Shown in pieces: positions 16,998 to 24,414 of a DNA stretch of 64,000 nt. The stretch comes from Exiguobacterium sp. BMC-KP (GTDB taxonomy: Bacteria > Bacillota > Bacilli > Exiguobacteriales > Exiguobacteriaceae): assembly GCF_001275385.1 (NCBI RefSeq), contig NZ_LGIW01000014.1:1-64000 (forward strand). Direction: 5' to 3'. The notes beneath the pieces are model-generated. The model made no database searches. It saw only the letters and a program-made list of their open reading frames with translations, and was not told where the DNA came from. The number at the start of each line of letters is the position of its first letter. The stretch's first letter is position 1. The translations under genes and the position numbers were made by a program.

Positions 16998-17852
16998 ATG
17001 AAACTGTCATCTTATCGTGTTAAGGAAGGCGAGCAGATCTCGTTTTCGAACTACCCGACATCAGAAAAACATGAGATTTCGGAAGCGGAATTACGCGAGA
17101 AACGAATCCCGAAAAGTGTTGAGACATTACAAGAGTTACACTGGCGTTTACATGCTGAAGAAAAGAATGGTGTGCTCGTCATCTTGCAAGCGATTGACGC
17201 CGCCGGGAAGGATGAGGCGATTAGCTATATCTTTTCTAACTTGAACGCCCAAGGACTTCGGACGATTTCCGTTAAAAAACCGTCGGATACAGAACAAAAG
17301 CACGACTATTTGTGGCGGATCCACGAAGGGCTACCGGAAAAAGGCGAAGTCGGCATCTTGAACCGTTCCTACTATGAGGAAGTCATTGCGCCGCGGATAC
17401 ATGATTTACTCGAGGAGGAAGAAAAACCAGATAGCGGAGACGTCTGGCAGATGCGCTATCGTCAAATCAACGACTTTGAAAGGTATCTCGTCGAGAACGG
17501 ATTCCGTGTCGTCAAGTTCTTGTTCCATGTCTCAAAAGAGGAGCAACGGAAACGATTGTTGACTCGCTTGAAAGATCCGACAAAAAACTTCGAATTCTCG
17601 TTCAGCGATATTGAGGAACGCGAGCATTGGGAGGAATACCATGAAATTTTTGCCGAGCTCGTCTCGGCGACGTCGACGTCCTATGCCCCATGGTACATCT
17701 TACCGGCGGATGACGAGTGGTATTCGCGTTATATCGTTACTGAAGTCATGAATGACGTCCTGAAGGAAATTGATCCGCAGTATCCGAAGTTATCGGAAGA
17801 GGATCAGGAACAGCTCGATGAGGCGATTAAACGATTGGAAGAAGAAGCATAA
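16998..17852 (+). CDS. ppk2: Polyphosphate kinase 2 family protein
   Basis: A 284-residue PPK2 that transfers phosphate between polyphosphate and nucleotides. The Walker A-like loop is QAIDAAGKDEA (residues 64-74) and the Walker B-like segment is VGILNRSYYEEV (118-129). The Asp in the P-loop and the lid region rich in Arg/Lys (about 175-200) are present. The sequence resembles single-domain class III enzymes, which phosphorylate AMP and ADP, but class assignment is inference. The gene has its own promoter, possibly sigma-B dependent, and its own terminator. Confidence 0.9.
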   Translation: MKLSSYRVKEGEQISFSNYPTSEKHEISEAELREKRIPKSVETLQELHWRLHAEEKNGVLVILQAIDAAGKDEAISYIFSNLNAQGLRTISVKKPSDTEQKHDYLWRIHEGLPEKGEVGILNRSYYEEVIAPRIHDLLEEEEKPDSGDVWQMRYRQINDFERYLVENGFRVVKFLFHVSKEEQRKRLLTRLKDPTKNFEFSFSDIEEREHWEEYHEIFAELVSATSTSYAPWYILPADDEWYSRYIVTEVMNDVLKEIDPQYPKLSEEDQEQLDEAIKRLEEEA

Positions 17853-17869
17853 GCATTTAAACAAACCAA

Positions 17870-17907
17870 AAGCGATTGTTCTCTTGCTGAGAAGAATCGT
17901 TTTTTTT
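17870..17907 (+). terminator. Terminator after ppk2
   Basis: AGCGATTGTTCTC / GAGAAGAATCGT stem with a 5-nt loop and eight T residues. Confidence 0.88.
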
Positions 17908-17969
17908 GTGCACTTGGCTTTGTACGAAATTCTTTTTAGTCATCATGAAGTATGAACTTCTTCGTATCT

Positions 17970-17985
17970 CAGGACAAATGTCCTG
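17970..17985. promoter_or_regulatory. 16-bp palindrome, candidate Crp/Fnr operator
   Basis: CAGGACAAATGTCCTG is a 7-2-7 perfect inverted repeat upstream of the ydcZ-crp-ydcZ operon. A TTAAAT -10 candidate at 18007-18012 would put the transcript start near 18019, so the palindrome is centred at -41.5. That is the class II activator position used by Crp/Fnr proteins, and no good -35 box is present there. Confidence 0.5.
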
Positions 17986-18045
17986 TTCAAATCAAGACGA
18001 CTCTCGTTAAATGAAAGTATCATGGAATAAGAGAGGAGTATGCAC

Positions 18046-18471
18046 ATGCGTGGTGTCTTATTTGCGATTGCCGGCGGATTTTTCTTAACGCTCCAAAGTG
18101 TCGCCAATGCCCGAATCAGTCAAACGATCGGGACGTGGCAAGCAGCGACGATCACCCAGATGACCGGATTCATCGTTGCGATCCTCTTAGCAATCGTCTT
18201 ACGGGATCGGAGTTTTTCAGCGATGCGACGTGTCAAACCGCTCTATCTAGCTGGCGGTGCCTTTGCGGCAATCATTTTATTTAGCAACATGACAGCGGTC
18301 CACCGGATGGGTGTAACCTTGACAATTTCGCTCTTTTTACTGGCACAATTGGCGCTTGCGTTATGGATTGACGGTAGAGGCTGGTTTGGTGTCATAAAGC
18401 GGCGACTGCGCGGACCACAAATCATCGGTATCGTGATGATGATCGTGGGGATCTTCATCTTAAAAAGCTAA
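18046..18471 (+). CDS. YdcZ-family DMT membrane protein (first copy)
   Basis: A 141-residue membrane protein of the YdcZ (DUF606) branch of the drug/metabolite transporter superfamily, with about five transmembrane helices. The family pattern GGFFLTLQSVANARISQTIGTWQAATI is at the N terminus and QIIGIVMMIVGIFIL at the C terminus. ATG at 18046 has 7-nt spacing from GGAG; ATG 18040 would be too close. It is the first gene of an operon with a Crp/Fnr regulator and a second YdcZ. Transport substrate unknown. Confidence 0.85.
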   Translation: MRGVLFAIAGGFFLTLQSVANARISQTIGTWQAATITQMTGFIVAILLAIVLRDRSFSAMRRVKPLYLAGGAFAAIILFSNMTAVHRMGVTLTISLFLLAQLALALWIDGRGWFGVIKRRLRGPQIIGIVMMIVGIFILKS

Positions 18472-18483
18472 GGGGGAGAGAGT

Positions 18484-19146
18484 GTGACGGACATTACGAC
18501 CTATTTGGAACGCTATCAGTTAGAACATATCTTTGATGAATCATTACGTAAGGCGATGTACATTCAAACGTTTGGACCGGGTGAGACCTTGTGTCGGCAA
18601 GGTGATGTTGCGCATGAACTCTACCTGCTCGTCGAAGGGAAATTGAAGATCACACATATGTCGGCAACGGGGAAACGCCTCGTGTTGTCCTTCAAGCATC
18701 CGTTTGATCTCGTCGGCGATATTGAGTTTGTCCGGAAGATTGATTTGATGAATACGGTCGAGGCGGTGACACCAGTGACCGTCTTACGGATTGCTTATCC
18801 GGATTTAGAAGAAGCGCGCTTACACCATTCCGCTTTCCTATTATTTTTACTCGAAACGATCACGAAAAAATTTGAATTGAAATCGCATACGCTCAGCTTT
18901 AATCTGCTGTACCCGGTCGAAGTCCGGCTAGCTAGTTATTTATTGTCGATGACACCAAATACGGATGCTTTTGCAAGCAAGGAACTCGTCGATGCGGCAG
19001 ATTTGATTGGGACGAGTTATCGTCATGTCAATCGTGTCTTACGTCAGTTCGTCGATGATGGGTTGATCCGTCGGACGCAGCATACGATTGAAATCATTGA
19101 TCGGGACGGGTTGATGGAGCGAGTCGGAGAAAGTATTTACGAATGA
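18484..19146 (+). CDS. Crp/Fnr-family transcriptional regulator (YeiL-like)
   Basis: A 220-residue regulator with an N-terminal cyclic-nucleotide-binding-like beta-barrel (about 15-125, FGPGETLCRQGDVAHELYLLVEGKLKI) and a C-terminal winged helix (about 150-215). The recognition helix lies in AADLIGTSYRHVNRVLRQFVDDGLI. It has a single Cys near residue 39 and no Fnr iron-sulfur cluster. GTG at 18484 follows GGGGGAGAG. The gene sits between two ydcZ genes, so it probably controls this operon through the palindrome at 17970. Confidence 0.88.
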   Translation: MTDITTYLERYQLEHIFDESLRKAMYIQTFGPGETLCRQGDVAHELYLLVEGKLKITHMSATGKRLVLSFKHPFDLVGDIEFVRKIDLMNTVEAVTPVTVLRIAYPDLEEARLHHSAFLLFLLETITKKFELKSHTLSFNLLYPVEVRLASYLLSMTPNTDAFASKELVDAADLIGTSYRHVNRVLRQFVDDGLIRRTQHTIEIIDRDGLMERVGESIYE

Positions 19147-19158
19147 AAGAGGTGCAAC

Positions 19159-19629
19159 ATGGTTACGGGAATCATACTTGCCCTTTGTGGGGGCATGCTC
19201 GTTTGTATTCAAAACACATTTAACGCTAAAGTCAAAGAACATGTCGGTGCTTGGGCGACGACGACGTTAGTCCTTGGACTCGGGTTCCTCGCTTCACTGA
19301 CGATTGGTTTGATCGTCGAAGGATCACAATTGTTTGCACTCGAACAGGCGCAAACCTGGTTTTGGTTTAGTGGAATTATCGGAGTCGGTGTCGTCCTCTG
19401 CGTGACGCAAGGGGTTCAACAGCTCGGACCAAGTCGAGCGATTTCAATCGTCATGGTGTCGCAAATCTTGTTTGCCTTACTGTGGGATACGCTCGGCTGG
19501 TTCGGCTTACAAGCCGTTCCATTTACGTGGACAAAAGCGCTCGGTGTGCTACTGATTGGTGGCGGCGTGCTGTTATTTCAACTGGGCGGGAAAACAACAA
19601 CTGTACAACAAGTACGTAAAGGAGCTTGA
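19159..19629 (+). CDS. YdcZ-family DMT membrane protein (second copy)
   Basis: A 156-residue, roughly five-helix membrane protein homologous to the product of the gene at 18046 (LALCGGMLVCIQNTFNAKVKEHVGAWATT; C-terminal LGVLLIGGGVLLFQL). Two short paralogues in one operon suggest a paired or heteromeric transporter, because each is about half the size of a ten-helix DMT carrier. Starts at ATG 19159 after AAAGAGGTG. Confidence 0.85.
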   Translation: MVTGIILALCGGMLVCIQNTFNAKVKEHVGAWATTTLVLGLGFLASLTIGLIVEGSQLFALEQAQTWFWFSGIIGVGVVLCVTQGVQQLGPSRAISIVMVSQILFALLWDTLGWFGLQAVPFTWTKALGVLLIGGGVLLFQLGGKTTTVQQVRKGA

Positions 19630-19631
19630 AC

Positions 19632-20333
19632 ATGTTTTATAAAACGGTATTATTCGATATTGACCATACACTCCTCGATTTTGAAGCGACGGAACGGATT
19701 GCCTTTCGACGTCTGCTTGAGCAGCAAGATCTAACGTGGACGACTGAGCGAGAAACGCGCTACAAGGAAATCAATCACGCGCTCTGGAAAGCGCTCGAAC
19801 GGGGTGAAGTGACACGTGAGGAAGTCATTCACTCGCGATTCGTGATGTTCTTTGCGGAAGAAGGACGAGAAGTCGACGGACGAGAAGTTGACGAAACGTA
19901 TCGCAGTTATCTCGCGCAAGGAACGGAATTGATTCCGGGCGCGACTGCCCTGCTTGAGCAACTAGAAGGGAACATCGAGATGTACGTCATCACGAACGGG
20001 ATTTCAAAGACGCAACGGGCGCGACTTAATGGCGCCGGATTAACGCAGTATTTTAAAGCAATTTTCGTTTCAGAGGAGACAGGGTTCCAAAAGCCGATGG
20101 TAGGGTTCTTTGATCATGTGTTTGCGCGGATTCCGCAATTCGATCCGACTCGAACGATCATCGTCGGTGATTCCTTATCGGCTGATATTGCAGGTGGGAA
20201 CGAAGCCGGTATCGCAACCTGTTGGTTTAATCCAGAAGGAAAGTCGGCAACGGACATCAAGCCAACTTTTACGATTAGTTCGTTGGATGAACTGCCCGCG
20301 TTACTTGAGAATGCAAAAGTCCTTCAATCATGA
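19632..20333 (+). CDS. HAD hydrolase, YjjG-type nucleotidase
   Basis: A 233-residue HAD phosphatase. Motif I is FDIDHTLLDF (residues 7-16), motif II the Thr in YVITNGISKTQ, motif III Lys in GFQKPMVGFF and motif IV GDSLSADIAGG. These match the YjjG family of pyrimidine nucleotidases that clear non-canonical nucleotides. ATG 19632 is 7 nt after GGAGC, and that ribosome site is inside the end of the second ydcZ gene, so the gene is coupled to that operon. Confidence 0.85.
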   Translation: MFYKTVLFDIDHTLLDFEATERIAFRRLLEQQDLTWTTERETRYKEINHALWKALERGEVTREEVIHSRFVMFFAEEGREVDGREVDETYRSYLAQGTELIPGATALLEQLEGNIEMYVITNGISKTQRARLNGAGLTQYFKAIFVSEETGFQKPMVGFFDHVFARIPQFDPTRTIIVGDSLSADIAGGNEAGIATCWFNPEGKSATDIKPTFTISSLDELPALLENAKVLQS

Positions 20334-20377
20334 ATCGAGTCAGCCGATAGGAAAGAGAAGGAAAGGGGGCGATCACC

Positions 20378-20422
20378 GTGCAACGATGTGATCAACAGAC
20401 GCTGGAGGCAACTCCCGTCTAA
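20378..20422 (+). CDS. Possible 14-codon leader peptide
   Basis: GTG at 20378 lies 8 nt after a strong AAAGGGGG ribosome site and opens a 14-codon frame ending TAA at 20420-20422, just before the GNAT ribosome site. The frame begins inside an inverted repeat GATCAC (20371-20376) / GTGATC (20388-20393). It could be a leader peptide or chance; conservation was not testable. Confidence 0.25.
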   Translation: MQRCDQQTLEATPV

Positions 20423-20440
20423 CTAAAAGGGGAAATGAAC

Positions 20441-20878
20441 ATGATTCAACTCGTACCAGTAACAGCAGAAAATTGGGAAGCCTGTTGTGACCTGACACTG
20501 ACGGCAGAACAGCAAAACTTCATGGAAGCAAATGTTTACTCAATCGCGCAAGCGAAGTTCGAACCAAGCCTTGTCCTTCGAGCGATCATGACAGATGAAA
20601 CAGTCGTTGGTTTTGTGATGTACAACACGGAGCTAGAAGAACTCGGCGGCTACTGGATTTATCGCATCATGATCGATCAGGCGCAACAAGGGAACGGCAT
20701 CGGGCGATTAGCGATGCAAGCCGTGATTGAAGAGATGCGAATGTTACCCGCAGCAAAACGAATCGTCGTCGGTTATCGACCAGACAATCAGGCGGCACAC
20801 CGTCTGTATGCGAGTCTCGGTTTCATCGATTACGGGGATCGATTCGGTCGAGAAATGGCAGTGCGGTTAGAAGTATAA
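20441..20878 (+). CDS. GNAT acetyltransferase
   Basis: A 145-residue N-acetyltransferase resembling the SpeG/BltD group. The acetyl-CoA loop QAQQGNGIGRLAMQAV (Q-x-x-G-x-G) and the second motif DNQAAHRLYASLGF are present. ATG 20441 has 8-nt spacing from AAAAGGGG; ATG 20435 is too close. BltD-like enzymes acetylate polyamines, but the substrate here is unproven. Confidence 0.85.
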   Translation: MIQLVPVTAENWEACCDLTLTAEQQNFMEANVYSIAQAKFEPSLVLRAIMTDETVVGFVMYNTELEELGGYWIYRIMIDQAQQGNGIGRLAMQAVIEEMRMLPAAKRIVVGYRPDNQAAHRLYASLGFIDYGDRFGREMAVRLEV

Positions 20879-20915
20879 AATTTGATGAGATGATCGAACG
20901 AGCAGAGGAGATACT

Positions 20916-21398
20916 ATGCATATTCGACTAATGAGAGAATCTGATTACCCGGAAGTCGTTCGGATCTACGAACAAGGGATAAAGACGGAGAACGCGACGT
21001 TTCGCACGGAGGCATTACCGTACGAAGAATGGACGAGGCATCACCATGAACACAGTCGTCTCGTTGCGATTGAAGACGAGCAATTGCTCGGCTGGGTCGC
21101 GTTAAGTCCATTCTCTTCGATTCCGGCATACGCTGGTGTCGCTGAAATCAGCCTCTATATCGCGGAAGAAGCACGCGGTAAAGGTGTCGGCACACGCTTG
21201 ATGGAAGACGTCATTAAAGCAAGTGAAGCAGCCGGGATCTGGACGTTGCAATCGCAAGTTTTTCCGGAAAATCAAGCGAGTCTGCGCCTTCATGAACGTT
21301 TTGATTTTCGGGAAGTCGGTCGCCGGGAGCGAATTGGTCGGCTCGGAGGCAGATGGCGCGATACGGTATTGCTCGAGCGACGCAGCACATATCTCTAA
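20916..21398 (+). CDS. GNAT acetyltransferase, phosphinothricin-acetyltransferase type
   Basis: A 160-residue GNAT. IYEQGIKTENATFRTE and the EISLYIAEEARGKGVGTRLMEDVI acetyl-CoA loop (RGKGVG) follow the pattern of the Pat/YwnH group, as does NQASLRLHERFDFREVG. Relatives acetylate L-phosphinothricin or methionine sulfone/sulfoximine. ATG at 20916 after AGAGGAG. A terminator follows within six bases. Confidence 0.82.
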   Translation: MHIRLMRESDYPEVVRIYEQGIKTENATFRTEALPYEEWTRHHHEHSRLVAIEDEQLLGWVALSPFSSIPAYAGVAEISLYIAEEARGKGVGTRLMEDVIKASEAAGIWTLQSQVFPENQASLRLHERFDFREVGRRERIGRLGGRWRDTVLLERRSTYL

Positions 21399-21403
21399 AA
21401 TTA

Positions 21404-21435
21404 GGCAAGTGGACATCGTGTTCACTTGCCTTTTT
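21404..21435 (+). terminator. Terminator after the GNAT genes
   Basis: GGCAAGTG / CACTTGCC stem followed by five T residues. Confidence 0.85.
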
Positions 21436-21496
21436 GTGTTGAAATCAAGGAATAACGGGAAAAGAGAGGAAGCAGAAAAGAGGAGGAGGGATCACG

Positions 21497-22564
21497 ATGG
21501 ATGATTTTTTTGGTGAAGGACTCGAGACCAATCAACAAAAACGGAAACGCAAACTGGAGGAAATTTTTGATCAGTCGTTTGAATCAGAGCGACGAGATTT
21601 TAATCAATCGTTGGAGCAGGATGTGACGGTTGCTTTGATCGGAGACGTCAATGCGGGGAAATCCTCGACCTTGAACGCGATTCTCGGACGAGAAGTGGCA
21701 ACGGTCGGGGCGCGACCAGGTGAGACGGTTCGAATTGATCAAGTAAGACAGCACCCAGAAGATAAAGTCATCTTCGTTGATACACCAGGATTGAATGATG
21801 CCAATACACAGAACTCGGAAGCGACATGGACGTACTATCAAAGTGCCGATGTCATCCTCTATTTTTTAAATGCGGCAGGTACTGTCTTATCCGAAACGGA
21901 GACAAAGAATTTCCGGAAAATCTATCAACATAACCAAAACGTCTTAATCGTCGTCACGAAGATGGATGCGACGGATGATGTCGACACGATCGTCCATCAT
22001 ATTGCAGAAAAACTACCGGGACCTAAAATCATTCCTGTGTCAGCACGAGAAGGGACGAACATCGATCGGCTCCGCCGGGAGGTACTCGATATCTTAAAAA
22101 AGTTCGACAAGGATAATGTGTTCGTTCGCCAGATGGATCCGACCGTTCGTGGGAAGATAGCCAACAATTGGATTGTCGGTGCGGGAACAGCTGCTGGTGC
22201 GATTGGTGCCGTGCCGTTTCCCGGAGCTGATATTATTCCGTTGACCTCGATTCAAATCGGCTTGATGCTCAAGTTATCGAATCTGTATGAGCGACAGTTA
22301 TCCAAGGAGAGTGCAAAAGAGTTGCTTGTCGTGACGATCGTCGGGAATTCCGGAAAAACGGCCTTTCGGCAAATGGCGAAGCTAGTTCCGGGATATGGTG
22401 CCGTCATTGCAGCAGGAGTCGCTTCGACAGCAACACTTGCACTCGGATACGGGACGAAATATGTCTATGAGAATAAGCTTGAACTGACACCAGAGCAACT
22501 AATGGGATTCGTCAAACGATTCCGGAAGAAAGCGGAGGAGACGTCAGAAGAGACAAACGAGTAA
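21497..22564 (+). CDS. GTPase with C-terminal DUF697 domain
   Basis: A 355-residue GTPase of the Era/dynamin-like group. G1 is GDVNAGKSS (about 49-57), G3 is DTPG (about 96-99), G4 is TKMD (about 155-158) and G5 is VSA. From about residue 220 there is a hydrophobic DUF697 (YcjF-type) region, PFPGADIIPLTSIQIGLM and YGAVIAAGVASTATLALGYG, likely to bind or insert in membrane. An N-terminal charged helix precedes the GTPase core. ATG at 21497 follows GGAGGAGGG. The family is linked to membrane or stress functions, but no role is established. A weak sigma-B-like pair (GTTGAA...GGGAAA near 21438-21462) lies upstream. Confidence 0.82.
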   Translation: MDDFFGEGLETNQQKRKRKLEEIFDQSFESERRDFNQSLEQDVTVALIGDVNAGKSSTLNAILGREVATVGARPGETVRIDQVRQHPEDKVIFVDTPGLNDANTQNSEATWTYYQSADVILYFLNAAGTVLSETETKNFRKIYQHNQNVLIVVTKMDATDDVDTIVHHIAEKLPGPKIIPVSAREGTNIDRLRREVLDILKKFDKDNVFVRQMDPTVRGKIANNWIVGAGTAAGAIGAVPFPGADIIPLTSIQIGLMLKLSNLYERQLSKESAKELLVVTIVGNSGKTAFRQMAKLVPGYGAVIAAGVASTATLALGYGTKYVYENKLELTPEQLMGFVKRFRKKAEETSEETNE

Positions 22565-22604
22565 TTCCCCTGTTATTCTATACAGCAATAAAGGGGGAGA
22601 ACGT

Positions 22605-23246
22605 ATGACACGCTTACTTGAAGAAATCAAACAGTATCAATCGGAATTTCGACAAAAGGCACCTGCTGAGAAACAACGCCTGATGGCGGAAGCGACAGCA
22701 GAACTAACTGCTTCTGGAGTCGCACAAGGTCTAGATGTCGGTGACACAATCCCACACTTTACGTTACCAGATGTATCCGGCAAACCTGTGGCGATCGAGA
22801 CATTACTCGAGCAAGGTCCTGTCATCTTAACGTTCTACCGGGGTGGCTGGTGTCCGTACTGCAATCTCGAACTTCGCGCTTACGAACGGGAGATCGAACG
22901 GATTCGTGCACAGGGAGCGACCGTCGTTGCGATCAGCCCGGAGACACCTGACTTTGCAGAGCAGACGGCGAATAAGAATGCGTTAAGTTTTCCTGTCTTA
23001 AGTGACGTTGATTTACATGTATCCCGTCAATTTGATCTGGTGTTCGACCTGCCAGATTACTTGATCGAGATTTACAAAGCATCGGGACTTGATGTAGCAA
23101 AACACAACGGAAATGAAGATTGGCAGTTGCCGAAACCGGCGACGTTCATTATTGATACGGACGGTGTGATTCGTTTCGCCGAAGTATCATCGGATTATAC
23201 GAAACGCGTTGATCCGCAAACGATCATCGATTACCTTGAACAGTAA
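22605..23246 (+). CDS. Peroxiredoxin-like AhpC/TSA protein
   Basis: A 213-residue thioredoxin-fold protein. TFYRGGWCPYCNLELRAYE contains a CxxC pair, the pattern of the AhpC/TSA-like group with a thioredoxin-type active site. The redox-domain framework IPHFTLPDVSGKPV and PKPATFIIDTDGVIRFAEV is complete. It is expected to reduce peroxides or disulfides in the cytoplasm. Short promoter-like sequence precedes it; ATG 22605 follows AAAGGGGGAG. Confidence 0.85.
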   Translation: MTRLLEEIKQYQSEFRQKAPAEKQRLMAEATAELTASGVAQGLDVGDTIPHFTLPDVSGKPVAIETLLEQGPVILTFYRGGWCPYCNLELRAYEREIERIRAQGATVVAISPETPDFAEQTANKNALSFPVLSDVDLHVSRQFDLVFDLPDYLIEIYKASGLDVAKHNGNEDWQLPKPATFIIDTDGVIRFAEVSSDYTKRVDPQTIIDYLEQ

Positions 23247-23268
23247 AAGAGCCAGTCAAATATACGAA

Positions 23269-23307
23269 AACCAACTCCTAGGGACGCACTAAGAGTTGGT
23301 TTTTTTA
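23269..23307 (+). terminator. Terminator after the peroxiredoxin gene
   Basis: AACCAACTC / GAGTTGGTT with a 15-nt loop and a T run. Confidence 0.85.
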
Positions 23308-23422
23308 TGATTCAATCTGTTTTATTTGGATAATATAGACATAAAAATGGGTATAAAGAGGTAACCAAACGTATAGATGGAGGTGAAGCGTCGCTCCTAG
23401 TCTATCGGGAGTCCGCGTCGAT

Positions 23423-24373
23423 ATGTATGCCATTCAACCAATTTTCAAAGAACGAATTTGGGGCGGTCGACGTTTAGAAGCGTTGTTTCAGTTTGAGTTA
23501 CCAGAAGGACAAATTGGAGAATGTTGGACAGCATCCGCTCATGCGAGTGGGCGGACGTACTTCTTAGATGGACCTGATCAGGGTAAGACGCTAGATGAAT
23601 TATGGCAAACGAAACGGACAGAACTATTCGGTGATTATCTGCTTGATGCATTTCCGCTTCATGTAAAATTTCTGGACTCGTCCGCCTACTTATCCGTTCA
23701 AGTCCATCCGAACGATGAGGAGGCACGACGGCTAGAAGGAGAACCGTACGGCAAGAATGAGTGCTGGTATATATTAGAGGCTGCACCAGAGGCAGAAATC
23801 ATTCTTGGTCACAATCTACAATCACGAGATGCCCTGTTCCGGTGCGCGCAAGAAAAGGACTGGGAGACGTCACTTCGGCATCAAAAAGTGAAGCCTGGAG
23901 AATTCTATTACATTCCGAGTGGTACAATCCACGCTCTAGGACCAGGCATCGTTCTTCTTGAGATTCAACAGATGAGCGACCGGACGTACCGACTATATGA
24001 TTACGACAGATTAGGAGATGACGGGAAACCGAGAGAATTACACGTTGAGAAGGCAATCGCTGTCACGACGATTCCAGATGAGCCGTGGACGAACCAACCA
24101 GAGACGATCATCAAGGAGGGGGGCATCATGACGAAGTTGCTTCAAGTACCTTCCTTTACGGTCATCCGTCATGAAGTGACCGGGAGGTATGTGTTGCATG
24201 ATCATCTGGTCTTTCGTTTATTGACTGTCATTGATGGTGAAGGAGAAGCGCGGCAAGGGAATCACGTGATTCCTTTACAGAAAGGAAACCAATTCTTTGT
24301 ACCGCGTCGAGCGGGAGATTACGAAATAGCTGGATCCGTCACATTTGTGACGAGTGAAGTATTTTTAGATTAG
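23423..24373 (+). CDS. manA: Mannose-6-phosphate isomerase ManA
   Basis: Zinc-dependent isomerase interconverting fructose-6-phosphate and mannose-6-phosphate, the entry point to GDP-mannose. It is a class I enzyme of 316 aa. Zinc ligands are visible in SVQVHPND (Gln, His), the Glu of KNECWYIL and the His of SGTIHALG. ATG 23423 is the only start in frame, but its ribosome site is weak: GGGAG lies 13 nt upstream and is partly paired with CTCC in a small hairpin. It is convergent with manC, which would use its product. Confidence 0.92.
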   Translation: MYAIQPIFKERIWGGRRLEALFQFELPEGQIGECWTASAHASGRTYFLDGPDQGKTLDELWQTKRTELFGDYLLDAFPLHVKFLDSSAYLSVQVHPNDEEARRLEGEPYGKNECWYILEAAPEAEIILGHNLQSRDALFRCAQEKDWETSLRHQKVKPGEFYYIPSGTIHALGPGIVLLEIQQMSDRTYRLYDYDRLGDDGKPRELHVEKAIAVTTIPDEPWTNQPETIIKEGGIMTKLLQVPSFTVIRHEVTGRYVLHDHLVFRLLTVIDGEGEARQGNHVIPLQKGNQFFVPRRAGDYEIAGSVTFVTSEVFLD

Positions 24374-24380
24374 AGCAGAC

Positions 24381-24410
24381 AAAAGGGCACCGATAAGAGG
24401 TGCCCTTTCT
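24381..24410. terminator. Bidirectional manA/manC terminator
   Basis: AAAGGGCACC / GGTGCCCTTT with a 7-nt loop; A and T tracts on both sides serve both convergent genes. Confidence 0.88.
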
Positions 24411-24414
24411 AACA

